Shown: positions 17,233 to 25,692 of the stretch, piece after piece | How the letters are laid out: each line of letters opens with the position of its first letter | Position numbering within the stretch: position 1 is the stretch's first letter | Assembly (NCBI GenBank): GCA_019114755.1 | Contig: DXEW01000005.1 | Coordinates: forward strand, 98,359 to 162,358 | DNA length: 64,000 nt | Reading direction: 5' to 3' | DNA from: Candidatus Borkfalkia faecavium | Lineage (GTDB): Bacteria; Bacillota; Clostridia; Christensenellales; Borkfalkiaceae | Notes under the pieces: generated by a model | Seen by the model: only the letters and a program-made list of their open reading frames with translations | The model's database searches: none | Told to the model about the DNA's origin: nothing | Program-made: the position numbers and the translations under genes

Positions 17233-18016
17233 AGATCTTACGGAAAATTTTGAATCGGTCGTCGATTATACGACCGTGCTCGACAACTTTGAAGGCCCGC
17301 TCGACCTGCTGCTGTTCCTCATCAAGCAGGAACAGATCGAGATCAAAGACATCTTCGTCTCCAAAGTGACGGAGCAGTTTTTGGAATACATGAACGGCCT
17401 GCCTTATATCGATCTCGACAAGGCGAGCGAATACCTCAGCATCGCCTCCACCATCCTGGAGATCAAGGCAAAGAGCCTCGTTCCCGCCATCGTGGAGCCG
17501 GAGGAGGAGACGGAAGACAGCGGCGCCATGCTCATCCGCGCCCTGGAGGAGTATAAGCTGCTCAAAGAGGAAAGCGCCAAATTGAAGCAGCTGGAGACGC
17601 TCGGCTACTATTATAAAGAGCCGGATAAAAGCGTGGGCGAGGCGAAGATCGTCTATAAAGAGTTCAATTTAGACGGCCTCTTGAAGGCGTTTACCGATAT
17701 GCTTTTGCGGCAGGAAGCGCGCCGCCGCGACGAGACCATGCAGCGCGAGATCCCGAAAGACGTATTTACCATCCCGGACCGCGCGGCGTATATCTGCAGG
17801 ACGGCGGAAGAGCAGGACGAGGTGAGCTTTGAGTCCCTCTTTTCGCCGCACGCGAGCAAGAGCGAGATCATCACCACCTTTCAGGCGCTGTTGGAACTTT
17901 TGAAACATCAGTACATTACCGTCGTGCAGGGCGACGTGTTCGGAGACATCGTCATCCGCTATAACCCGGAGCACGTCGAGGAGGATATCTTTGGAGATCT
18001 TGGAGAATCTGAGTAA
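17225..18016 (+). CDS. scpA: Segregation and condensation protein A
   Basis: 263 residues beginning at TTG 17225, inside the end of the M50 gene. The kleisin N-terminal signature DNFEGPLDLLLFLIKQEQIEI follows shortly, visible as FEGPLDLLL and IEIKDI. ScpA bridges the SMC head domains and, with ScpB, forms the condensin that compacts and segregates the chromosome. The SMC gene is not in the window. The end overlaps the scpB start by 26 bases. Confidence 0.94.
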   Translation: MSKDLTENFESVVDYTTVLDNFEGPLDLLLFLIKQEQIEIKDIFVSKVTEQFLEYMNGLPYIDLDKASEYLSIASTILEIKAKSLVPAIVEPEEETEDSGAMLIRALEEYKLLKEESAKLKQLETLGYYYKEPDKSVGEAKIVYKEFNLDGLLKAFTDMLLRQEARRRDETMQREIPKDVFTIPDRAAYICRTAEEQDEVSFESLFSPHASKSEIITTFQALLELLKHQYITVVQGDVFGDIVIRYNPEHVEEDIFGDLGESE

Positions 18017-18713
18017 TATACTCGAAAGCATCTTATTTGTGGCGGGAAATCCCGTTCCCGTCGCCGCCATAGCCGAAAAACTGGGCGTTTCGGCGGACGA
18101 CGTGCGCGCCGCCGCCGACAAACTGCGGCAGCGCTACGAAGAGCGCGGCGGCCTCAGGCTGCTGCAATTCAACCATAAACTGCAGCTTTCCAGCAATCCC
18201 GACTATAAAGACTATATCGGCGCGGTGCTGAACCCCATCAAGGAGCGCGAATTTACCAAGACTATCCTGGAATGCGCCGCCATCATCGCCTATAAGCAGC
18301 CGATCACCAAGGGCGAGTTGGAGGCGCTGCGCGGGCTCAACTGCGACTATGCCGTACATACGCTGCTCGATCTGAAGATGATCGAACCCGTCGGCAGGAA
18401 AGACGCCGTCGGCAGGCCCATCTTATACGCGACCACCGATAATTTTTTGAAGCGCTTCCACTTGAACAGCATCGAAGATCTGCCCGATTACGATACGCTG
18501 ATGGAAAACATCGCCAAACTGCACGAAAGCGAGCAGGATTCGTATCTGTACGCAAATCATGTATATGTGGACGCGGAAGGGGACGCGCCGCAGGAAGGGC
18601 AGCCCGCTGCGGAACAGAAAGAGCAGGGCGGCAAAGAGAGCGCACCGTCTGCCGAGGAGGAATTGCCCGATTTTTTACAGGACCTCGGCGAAGACCTCAT
18701 CAAGATCGAATAA
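17991..18713 (+). CDS. scpB: Segregation and condensation protein B
   Basis: 240 residues with the two winged-helix domains of ScpB: ILESILFVAGNPV at the N terminus, FTKTILECAAIIAYKQPITKGE seen as AYKQPITK, and the GRPILYATTDNFL end of the core. The tail (about 190-240) is acidic and Q/E-rich. TTG 17991 is chosen because GAGGAG lies about seven bases upstream; a second TTG at 18000 is the alternative. It binds ScpA as a dimer in the SMC complex. It is the last gene on the + strand before the orientation switch. Confidence 0.93.
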   Translation: MEILENLSNILESILFVAGNPVPVAAIAEKLGVSADDVRAAADKLRQRYEERGGLRLLQFNHKLQLSSNPDYKDYIGAVLNPIKEREFTKTILECAAIIAYKQPITKGELEALRGLNCDYAVHTLLDLKMIEPVGRKDAVGRPILYATTDNFLKRFHLNSIEDLPDYDTLMENIAKLHESEQDSYLYANHVYVDAEGDAPQEGQPAAEQKEQGGKESAPSAEEELPDFLQDLGEDLIKIE

Positions 18714-18732
18714 AAAACCATCCGATAAAAAC

Positions 18733-18771
18733 AAAAAGGCGGGCGGGAGTTTTACTCCTGCTCGTCTTTTT
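18733..18771. terminator. Bidirectional terminator between scpB and hflX
   Basis: A-rich arm and G/C stem at 18733-18750 pair with 18754-18771; each strand ends in five T. The hflX stop codon and last four codons lie inside the stem. Confidence 0.85.
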
Positions 18772-20020
18772 CTGCTGTTTGCCCCTCTTCTTGTCCGAGG
18801 AAGGGTGTCAGCTTTTTTTGATAGATGCGCGGGATGCGCACGGAGATATCGGCATGGTCGTCGAAGTAAGAATAGGCGCATTCGGTCAGATACCGCTTGA
18901 CGCCGCTGTATTCGTGCATGCGGCTATAGGGGATATGCAGCGTCGTTTCCAGATAATTTTCGCGGAAGGAACGCAAGATCTCGCCCTTCAGCTGTTCCAG
19001 GCCCGTCTTTTGCTTGGCGGAGATGAAGATGCTCTTGGGCGGGTAGCCGTCGAAATTTTCGATCGTCTCGCTCTTGTTCATGACGATCAGGCAGGGCGCC
19101 GTGCAGCCGAGCTCTTGCAGCGTCTGCCGCGTCGTCTGCAGCTGCATCTCGTAGTCGCCGGCGGCGTCGCAGACGATGAGCGCCAGGTCGCATTGCAGGG
19201 CACTTTCCAAGGTGGAATGGAAGGCGGAGATGAGGTTGTGCGGCAGGTTTTGCAAAAATCCCACCGTATCCGTCAGCAGAAAGGGCGTCTTGTCGATGAA
19301 CAGATAGCGCGACGTGGGGTCGAGGGTGGCAAACAGCTTGTTTTCGGCATACACGTCCGCCTCCGTGAGTGCGTTCAGCAGGGTCGATTTCCCCGTATTC
19401 GTGTAGCCGATGAGCGAAATGCGGGTGATATTCTCTTTCGAGCGCCGCTTGTCGATCAGATCGCGCGTGTTTTTGAGGGAGGCGAGCCTTGTTTTCAGGT
19501 AAGCGATGCGCTGGCGGATGCGGCGCCTGTCCGTCTCCAGCTTCGTCTCGCCCGGCCCGCGCGTGCCGATGCCGCCGCCGAGGCGGGAAAGCGCCGCGCC
19601 CTTGCCCTTCAGGCGAGGATACATGTATTGCAGCATGGCGAGCTCTACCTGCAGTTTGCCTTCGTTCGTCTTGGCGTTTTTGGCAAAGATGTCGAGGATG
19701 AGCGTCGTCCTGTCGATGACCTTTTTATCGCCGAGCGCCTGAGAAATATTCAGCGTCTGTGTAGGGGACAGGTCGCCGTTGTACAGCACGGTCACGTCCA
19801 GGCCCTCCAGGCGGGCGGAAAGTTCCGCCAGCTTCCCGGGCCCGATCACCGTGGCGGGGTTGACCTCGCGTATCTTTTGGCGGATGGTGCCTGCATGAGA
19901 GGCGCCCGCACTCTCGATCAGCGAGATGGTCTCTTTCTCCCAAACGGGGTAGGTGTCGTCAAAGATCGGCTGGATGATATATATCCGTTCTTGTTGTTCG
20001 ATTTTGCCAGTTTCTTGCAT
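18752..20020 (-). CDS. hflX: GTPase HflX
   Basis: 422 residues. The N-terminal HflX domain (1-195) carries the glycine-rich stretch SRLGGGIGTRGPGETKLE near 145-162, followed by a charged coiled coil. The GTPase domain has G1 GYTNTGKST (205-213), G3 DTVGF and G4 MNKSE. HflX binds 50S subunits and splits or rescues stalled ribosomes. No ribosome site is evident before ATG 20020. Between it and the upstream recombinase lies a copy of the dispersed 18-bp motif. The C-terminal DEQE codons are part of the terminator stem. Confidence 0.93.
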   Translation of the reverse strand: MQETGKIEQQERIYIIQPIFDDTYPVWEKETISLIESAGASHAGTIRQKIREVNPATVIGPGKLAELSARLEGLDVTVLYNGDLSPTQTLNISQALGDKKVIDRTTLILDIFAKNAKTNEGKLQVELAMLQYMYPRLKGKGAALSRLGGGIGTRGPGETKLETDRRRIRQRIAYLKTRLASLKNTRDLIDKRRSKENITRISLIGYTNTGKSTLLNALTEADVYAENKLFATLDPTSRYLFIDKTPFLLTDTVGFLQNLPHNLISAFHSTLESALQCDLALIVCDAAGDYEMQLQTTRQTLQELGCTAPCLIVMNKSETIENFDGYPPKSIFISAKQKTGLEQLKGEILRSFRENYLETTLHIPYSRMHEYSGVKRYLTECAYSYFDDHADISVRIPRIYQKKLTPFLGQEEGQTAEKDEQE

Positions 20021-20032
20021 ATTTTTACTGTT

Positions 20033-20055
20033 TGCGAAGTACTATGTCACGCATA
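20033..20055. repeat. Dispersed-motif copy between hflX and the recombinase
   Basis: TGCGAAGTACTATGTCACGC at 20033-20052 and the following bases match 21 of 22 bases with the copy at 6857-6878. See the finding on the TATGYCWGRCATAGTAYT motif. Confidence 0.6.
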
Positions 20056-20063
20056 ATACGCAG

Positions 20064-21131
20064 CTAATCATCCTTTTTAGAGTCACTTTCGCGCAATTTT
20101 ACGCGGCCTGCCACCGAGCGGCGGATATCTTCGCTGATGGCGGCATAGTGTTTTTTGGTCGTGTTGACGTCTTTATGGCCCAATACGTCGGCGACGGCAT
20201 AGATATCCTGCGTTTCGCGGTAGAGCTGGGTGCCGTAGGTGCTGCGCAGCTTGTGCGGCGAAATTTTTTTCAGCGGCGCCACGATCCTGCTATATTTTTT
20301 GACCAGGTTCTGCACGGCGCGGCTGCTGATGCGCCGTTTTTCCAGCGACAAAAACAGGGCAGGCTCATCGGCAGGGATCTCGTCGTCGTCTTCTTTTTCC
20401 GCTATATAGCGCGCCAGGGCGTCGGCGACTTCGTCGGAAAAATATAAGATGGTCTGATTGCCGCCTTTGCGCGTCACCTTGAAGCTGCAGGAGGTAAAGT
20501 CGATATCGTCGTTATTCAGGCCGATCAGCTCGCTGATACGGATGCCGGTGCCCAAAAACAGGGTCAAAATGGCGACGTCGCGCACGCGCGTCTTTTCATG
20601 GAAGGCGCGCTGATGGTTGGTCATGCCTTCGCCGCTGTCGGCGCAGTCGAGGAGGGCGGCGATCTCATTCGTTTCCAGGCGAATGATCTCTTTTTCGTGC
20701 AGCTTAGGCATCGAAACTTTGGCGGCGTTGTCGGCGCTCAGCTTGTCTTTGCGAAAAAAATATCGGAACAGGGCGCGCACGGTCGAAAGTTTGCGCGCTT
20801 TGGCGCGCTCATTGCAGCTTTCCTGCCTGCCGCCGAATTCGTAGCTGCTCAGGTAGCTGACAAATTTTTCGATATCGGTAGAACTCACCGTGTCCAGATC
20901 GCGCAGCGTCAGCTCTCGCGGCGTCTTTGTTTTGAATTTCTTTTTGCAGAGAAAATCAAAAAAGATGCGCAGGTCATAGGCGTAGTTGAGGCGGGTCAAA
21001 ACGCTGGTCTGGTTTTCGATGCCGATAAAAAATTCGTCGGCAAAGGCGGGCAGCTCTTCTTTTAAATTTTCGATGCGCTCCACGGTCTTTCGGTTGCGCT
21101 CTTGATAGAAATCGTTTTTATCCGTAGCCAT
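20064..21131 (-). CDS. XerS-like tyrosine recombinase
   Basis: 355 residues. The N-terminal SAM-like DNA-binding domain is long (about 1-150). The catalytic domain holds Arg in GTGIRISEL, Lys in VTRKGG, His and Arg in SPHKLRSTYGT, His in LGHKDV and the Tyr nucleophile in KKHYAAI. Length, the long N domain and the RDVAILTLFLGTGIRISE...VTRKGG pattern recall streptococcal XerS (about 356 residues), a single-protein chromosome-dimer resolvase. A perfect 34-bp inverted repeat lies 73 bases upstream. ATG 21131 is set by the promoter, and the mRNA is probably leaderless. No phage or transposon genes are near. Confidence 0.85.
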   Translation of the reverse strand: MATDKNDFYQERNRKTVERIENLKEELPAFADEFFIGIENQTSVLTRLNYAYDLRIFFDFLCKKKFKTKTPRELTLRDLDTVSSTDIEKFVSYLSSYEFGGRQESCNERAKARKLSTVRALFRYFFRKDKLSADNAAKVSMPKLHEKEIIRLETNEIAALLDCADSGEGMTNHQRAFHEKTRVRDVAILTLFLGTGIRISELIGLNNDDIDFTSCSFKVTRKGGNQTILYFSDEVADALARYIAEKEDDDEIPADEPALFLSLEKRRISSRAVQNLVKKYSRIVAPLKKISPHKLRSTYGTQLYRETQDIYAVADVLGHKDVNTTKKHYAAISEDIRRSVAGRVKLRESDSKKDD

Positions 21132-21137
21132 GCTCTT

Positions 21138-21166
21138 ATTATACTGTATTTTTAGCAAAAAATCAA
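21138..21166 (-). promoter_or_regulatory. Promoter for the XerS-like gene
   Basis: On the - strand, TTGATT (21166-21161), 17-bp spacer, TATAAT (21143-21138), then six bases to ATG. Confidence 0.85.
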
Positions 21167-21203
21167 TCTGAAAATAGGGGATGCGTGCAAATCAGACACT
21201 TAA

Positions 21204-21237
21204 ATCTATGCGTAAAACACGGCTTTTACGCATAGAT
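21204..21237. other. Candidate dif-like recombination site (34-bp inverted repeat)
   Basis: Arms ATCTATGCGTAAAA (21204-21217) and its perfect complement (21224-21237) flank a 6-base centre, CACGGC. Two 11-bp inner arms plus the 6-bp centre give the 28-bp geometry of Xer dif sites. Its place upstream of the recombinase matches the known XerS/difSL arrangement. Neither strand has a good T-run, which argues against a terminator. An operator for the recombinase promoter is the main alternative. Confidence 0.6.
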
Positions 21238-21241
21238 AAAG

Positions 21242-21261
21242 AAAAAAACGCCCGTGGGGCG
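21242..21261 (-). terminator. Terminator of the glycogen operon
   Basis: On the - strand, CGCCC-CAC-GGGCG (21261-21249) followed by seven T. It lies about 120 bases after the last gene, and nothing coding is seen between. Confidence 0.75.
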
Positions 21262-21379
21262 GCCGTATGCTCTGTTGTTTGATTATATACTTTGTTTTTT
21301 ATCGGGCTGCTGGATTTTTTGTTCTTAATTAGAATTGAAAGACGCTGCAATCTGCATTCGTGGCTGCAATGGCGCAATT

Positions 21380-23203
21380 TCAAGCGTTTTGCTCGAAGTT
21401 GACCGGGCGGTTGCTCAAAACGGCATAGCTTTGCGGCATGATGGTGATCTTATCCGCATACGCGCCGTCTTGCAGCAAGTTATACAATTTTCCCTTGTAC
21501 TTGATCAGGTATTTTTTGTGGCCCAGGTTCATGTACACGACGAGCGTCTCTTTGCCTTTGCGGCGCTCAAATACGATGCAGTTTGTGTCTGCATACAGTT
21601 CTTTATATTCGCTGTCGGAAAACACGTGCAGCGTGCTGCGGATCTTGGTCAGCTTGCGGTAATGCGTCAAGATGTCCGTATCCATGTTGTCCCAGGCGAA
21701 CGGCATGCGGCAGAACGGGTCGGAATAGCCTTCCATGCCGATCTCGTCGCCGTAATAGATGCACGGCACGCCGAAAACGGTAAACAGCAGCACGGTGGCC
21801 GCTTTCAGGCGCTTTACGGCAAGTTTTCGCGTTTCGGCGTCCATCTTGGTGCGGCTCATCTCGTCTTTGTTATAGGCGCGGATGCCGCCCAAAGCGGTCA
21901 GAATGCGCGCCGTATCGTGCGTTCCCAAAATATTCATCAACAGGTCAAGCACGAGTTTCGGATAATTGTCGCGCAGCATCGCCACGGTCTGGCGGAAAAC
22001 CGTCGTATCGCCGCTGGTGACGAACTGGATGATGGCGTCTTTCAGTGGATAATTCATCACGCTGTCCAGCTCTTTCCCCTGAAAATATTTTCTGCGCTTG
22101 CTGTACGCGATCTTGTTGGAAGCGTCTTCCCACACTTCGCCGAGGACGACGGCGTCCGGGTTCGCCGATTTGACGGCATTCCTGATCTTGACGATGAACT
22201 CGTCCGGCAGCTCGTCGGCGACGTCTAAGCGGTAGCCTCCGATATCGTACCGCAGCCAATGGCGCAGCACTCCCTGTTCGCCGGTGATGAAATCGATGTA
22301 CGACGGGCAGCTCTCGTTGACCGCGGGAACGTTGTCGATGCCCCACCACGCCTCGTATTTGTTCGGGTATTCGATGAAATTATACCACGCATAGTACTCT
22401 GAATTCTTCGATTGATATGCGCCTATGCTATTGTATCTGCCATATTTATTGAAATATTTGCTATCATCGCCCGTGTGATTGAACACGCCGTCCAGCATGA
22501 TGCGGATGCCGCGCTTTTTGCATTCCTCGACCAACTCGCCGAACTCCTCTTCGGTGCCGAAGGTCGGGTCGATCTGCATGAAGTCGCCCGTGTCGTAGCG
22601 GTGGTTGGAAAAGGCGCGGAAGATGGGGTTCAGGTACAGGATACTGACGTGCAGGCTCTGCAGATAATCGAGTTTTTCGATGATGCCGCGGATATTGCCG
22701 CCAAAAAAGTCGTTATTGAGCACTTTCCCTTCGCCGTTCATGCGGTATTCGGGCGCTTCGTTCCAGCTTTGATGCAGCCATTTTTCGGGCGAGACCTCTA
22801 CTTTGCCGCTGCTGTAAAAGCGATCCGGGAAGATCTGATACATGATCCCGCCTTTGAACCAATCGGGCGTGCGAAAATTTTCGTCGTATACCAAGATCTG
22901 ATACGACGAAATATGATCGGTGAATTCTAAATTGCGGAATCTGCCGCAGCCCGCCAGCTGGCCGCTGAAACGAAAATAGTAGAAGTATAAGCCGGGTTCG
23001 GCGATCGAAAGTTCCTGCTCCCAGCCGTCGTCAGTTCCATGCATATTGAATAAGCGAGCCTCGTGCAGCCCGTCCTTTTGCAGGACGAGCTGGCAAGGCC
23101 CACTCTCTTCTCCGAAAACATGGATCACAAATTTTTCGTTTTGCTTGATCCCGCCGATGATGCTTTTACAGCGCAAGTCTAAGGGATTATAGTAAATACT
23201 CAT
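21380..23203 (-). CDS. GH13 alpha-amylase family enzyme (neopullulanase/cyclomaltodextrinase type)
   Basis: 607 residues. The N-terminal beta-sandwich (about 1-110) looks like CBM34. The TIM barrel has the GH13 motifs: DGVFNHTG, the nucleophile Asp in GYRLDVADELP, the acid/base Glu in VLGEVWED and the transition-state Asp in LGTHDTARI. A C-terminal beta domain follows. No signal peptide is present, so it acts in the cytoplasm, probably debranching or trimming glycogen-derived maltodextrins. It is the last gene of the glg operon, 30 bases after glgP, with only a weak ribosome site. Confidence 0.9.
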   Translation of the reverse strand: MSIYYNPLDLRCKSIIGGIKQNEKFVIHVFGEESGPCQLVLQKDGLHEARLFNMHGTDDGWEQELSIAEPGLYFYYFRFSGQLAGCGRFRNLEFTDHISSYQILVYDENFRTPDWFKGGIMYQIFPDRFYSSGKVEVSPEKWLHQSWNEAPEYRMNGEGKVLNNDFFGGNIRGIIEKLDYLQSLHVSILYLNPIFRAFSNHRYDTGDFMQIDPTFGTEEEFGELVEECKKRGIRIMLDGVFNHTGDDSKYFNKYGRYNSIGAYQSKNSEYYAWYNFIEYPNKYEAWWGIDNVPAVNESCPSYIDFITGEQGVLRHWLRYDIGGYRLDVADELPDEFIVKIRNAVKSANPDAVVLGEVWEDASNKIAYSKRRKYFQGKELDSVMNYPLKDAIIQFVTSGDTTVFRQTVAMLRDNYPKLVLDLLMNILGTHDTARILTALGGIRAYNKDEMSRTKMDAETRKLAVKRLKAATVLLFTVFGVPCIYYGDEIGMEGYSDPFCRMPFAWDNMDTDILTHYRKLTKIRSTLHVFSDSEYKELYADTNCIVFERRKGKETLVVYMNLGHKKYLIKYKGKLYNLLQDGAYADKITIMPQSYAVLSNRPVNFEQNA

Positions 23204-23233
23204 GTGATCTTATTATTTGGTTGAAATGATCTG

Positions 23234-25669
23234 TTATGCTTTGAGGGGTTTCAGGTTCCAGATATTTTCGGCATATTCTTTGATGCTGCGGTCTGCAGCG
23301 AACACGCCTGCGCCGGCAATGTTCATCAAAGAGATCTGCGCCCACTTCTTTTGATCTTGCACATACAAGTCTTTGACCTTCTTCTGCGTCGCCGTATAAG
23401 AATCGAAGTCTGCCATGCACATGTACGGGTCTGCGACGGGAGTGCCGGTCAACAGGTAATTCGCGATCTCTGCGAACGATTCGCCGTTGAATCCCCTGGC
23501 GATCATCTCGACCACCCTGCGCAGGCGCTGGTTCTGGTTATAATACGAGCTGGCGTTGTAGCCCCTCGACCAAACTTCGTCCACCTCGTCTGCGCGCAGG
23601 CCGAAGATAAAGATATTGTCGTCGCCGACCGTTTCGCTCATCTCCACGTTCGCGCCGTCCAACGTGCCGATGGTGAGCGCGCCGTTGAGCATGAACTTCA
23701 TGTTGCTGGTGCCGCTCGCCTCTTTGCCTGCCAGCGAGATCTGTTCGCTGACTTCGGTCGCGGGGATCATGCACTCCGCCATGGTGACGTTGTAGTTCTC
23801 CATGTAGACGACGTTGAGCTTTTCGTTGATCTTCGGGTGTTTTTTGATGTCTTCCGCGAGATAGCAGATGAGTTTGATGAACTGCTTGGCGCGCAAGTAG
23901 CCGGATGCGGCCTTGGCGCCGAAGATGAAGGTCTGCGGGTGGATGTCTTTATTCGGGTCGTCGAGCAGCTCTGCGTACAGAGAGATGACGTTCATCGCAT
24001 TGAGCAGCTGGCGCTTATACTCGTGCATGCGTTTTGCCTGCACGTCGAAGATGCTGTCCGGATCGATGGTCACGCCCTCTTTTTTGAAGGCGTAATCGGC
24101 GAACTGCTGCTTTTTGATGCGTTTGATCTCTTGCAGGCGCTTGAGAACGCTGTCGTCGTTGACGAATTTTTTGAACTTTTCCAGTTCCGCGGCGTTTTTG
24201 ACATAGCCGTCGCCGATGCAGTCGGTCAAGAGCCCGCTCAGCTCGGGGTTCGCCTGGCACAGCCAGCGGCGGTGTGCGATGCCGTTGGTGACGTTGGTGA
24301 ACTTATCCGGCCAGATCTGATAGAAGCCGTTGAAGATGCTCTTTTTGATGATGTCGCTGTGCAGCGCCGAAACGCCGTTGACTTTGTGCGAACCGATGAC
24401 GGACAAGTTTGCCATGCGCACCTGCCCGTTGGAAATGACGGCCATCTTTTCGATGAATTGGTGCTGCCCGGGGAAGCGTTCCCACAAATCGTTGCAGAAA
24501 CGGCGGTTGATCTCTTTGAGGATCATGTGGATGCGGGGCAAGCGGCGTGCGATCAGATCTTCCTGCCAGGTTTCGAGCGCTTCGGCCATGACCGTGTGGT
24601 TGGTATAGGCAAAGGTCGCGGTGGTGATCGCCCAGGCGTCGTCCCAGGTAAATCCGTTTTCATCCATCAGCAGGCGCATGAGTTCGGGGATGGCGAGTGC
24701 CGGATGCGTGTCGTTGATGTGGATCGCGGCTTGCTGCGGCAGCAGGTTTAAAGGCCCGTAGCGGTGCTTGTGGTCGTTGATGATGTTCTGCAAAGAGGCG
24801 GAAACGAGGAAGTACTGCTGTTTCAGGCGCAGCGATTTGCCCTCGTAATGGTCGTCTGCGGGATACAGGACCTTCGAGATCACCTCCGCTTCGTTCTCCT
24901 CTTCCATGCAGCGCAGGTAATCGCCCTGCGAGAAGAGCTTCATGTCGAAGTGAGAGATGTTGCGCGCCCTCCACAGGCGCAGAACGGATACCGCTTCGCT
25001 GTCTTTGCCGGAGATCATCATGTCATACGGCAGCGCTTCCACTTCTTTATAGCCGCCGTACGTGACTTTTAAGCCGTTCTCCGTCCAGTCTTCTCTGACC
25101 CAACCGTCGAATTTGACCGTGCAGGCCTTGTCGCTGCGCTGCGTCAGCCAAACTTCGCCGCCCGGCAGCCAGATATCCGGCAGTTCCATCTGCCAGCCGT
25201 CTACGATCTTCTGTTTGAACAAGCCGTAATCGTAGCGGATGGAATATCCCATTGCGGGATAATTCCCCGTTGCCAAGGCGTCCATGAAGCAGGCGGCCAG
25301 TCTGCCGAGCCCGCCGTTTCCGAGCCCGGCATCCGGTTCCTGTTCATACAAATCGTCTAAGGTCAGGCCAAAGCCTTTCAATGCTTTTGCATATTCGTCA
25401 CCCAAACCGAGGTTGTAAATATTGTTTTTGAGTGAACGTCCGAGCAAAAATTCCATGCACATGTAATACACGCGCTTGCCATTTTTGCTCCGCATTACCT
25501 TGTGGAACTGCTGACGTTTTTCCAAGAGAATATCGCGGACGCTCATGACAACGGCTTTGTAGATCTGGTCCTTTGTCGCTTCTTTCGGAGCTACGCCGAA
25601 ATAGCGCGATAACTTCCCTTGGATCAGTGCCTGCACTTCTTTCTCGGTAATGTTTTTAGTGTTACTCAT
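23234..25669 (-). CDS. glgP: Glycogen phosphorylase
   Basis: 811 residues, full length for GT35. The PLP lysine motif is EASGTSNMKFMLNGA and the N-terminal part has GLGNGGLGRLAACFMDALAT, seen as NGGLGRLA. It releases glucose 1-phosphate from glycogen chain ends with phosphate. GGAGTAGGAC precedes ATG 25669. It sits between the synthase and the amylase in the same transcript, so degradation is co-expressed with synthesis. Confidence 0.96.
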   Translation of the reverse strand: MSNTKNITEKEVQALIQGKLSRYFGVAPKEATKDQIYKAVVMSVRDILLEKRQQFHKVMRSKNGKRVYYMCMEFLLGRSLKNNIYNLGLGDEYAKALKGFGLTLDDLYEQEPDAGLGNGGLGRLAACFMDALATGNYPAMGYSIRYDYGLFKQKIVDGWQMELPDIWLPGGEVWLTQRSDKACTVKFDGWVREDWTENGLKVTYGGYKEVEALPYDMMISGKDSEAVSVLRLWRARNISHFDMKLFSQGDYLRCMEEENEAEVISKVLYPADDHYEGKSLRLKQQYFLVSASLQNIINDHKHRYGPLNLLPQQAAIHINDTHPALAIPELMRLLMDENGFTWDDAWAITTATFAYTNHTVMAEALETWQEDLIARRLPRIHMILKEINRRFCNDLWERFPGQHQFIEKMAVISNGQVRMANLSVIGSHKVNGVSALHSDIIKKSIFNGFYQIWPDKFTNVTNGIAHRRWLCQANPELSGLLTDCIGDGYVKNAAELEKFKKFVNDDSVLKRLQEIKRIKKQQFADYAFKKEGVTIDPDSIFDVQAKRMHEYKRQLLNAMNVISLYAELLDDPNKDIHPQTFIFGAKAASGYLRAKQFIKLICYLAEDIKKHPKINEKLNVVYMENYNVTMAECMIPATEVSEQISLAGKEASGTSNMKFMLNGALTIGTLDGANVEMSETVGDDNIFIFGLRADEVDEVWSRGYNASSYYNQNQRLRRVVEMIARGFNGESFAEIANYLLTGTPVADPYMCMADFDSYTATQKKVKDLYVQDQKKWAQISLMNIAGAGVFAADRSIKEYAENIWNLKPLKA

Positions 25670-25692
25670 GTCCTACTCCTAACCGTTAAAAA

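Noticed and set aside
18779..20056. 425-codon open frame on the + strand opposite hflX
   Set aside because: Shadow of HflX; no start signal and no protein motifs.
22382..22405. Partial match to the dispersed motif in the GH13 gene
   Set aside because: Only CGCATAGTACT agrees, and it encodes a plausible EYYAW segment; not counted as a copy.
23351..24751. 466-codon open frame opposite glgP
   Set aside because: Antisense to the conserved phosphorylase; skewed composition typical of shadow frames.
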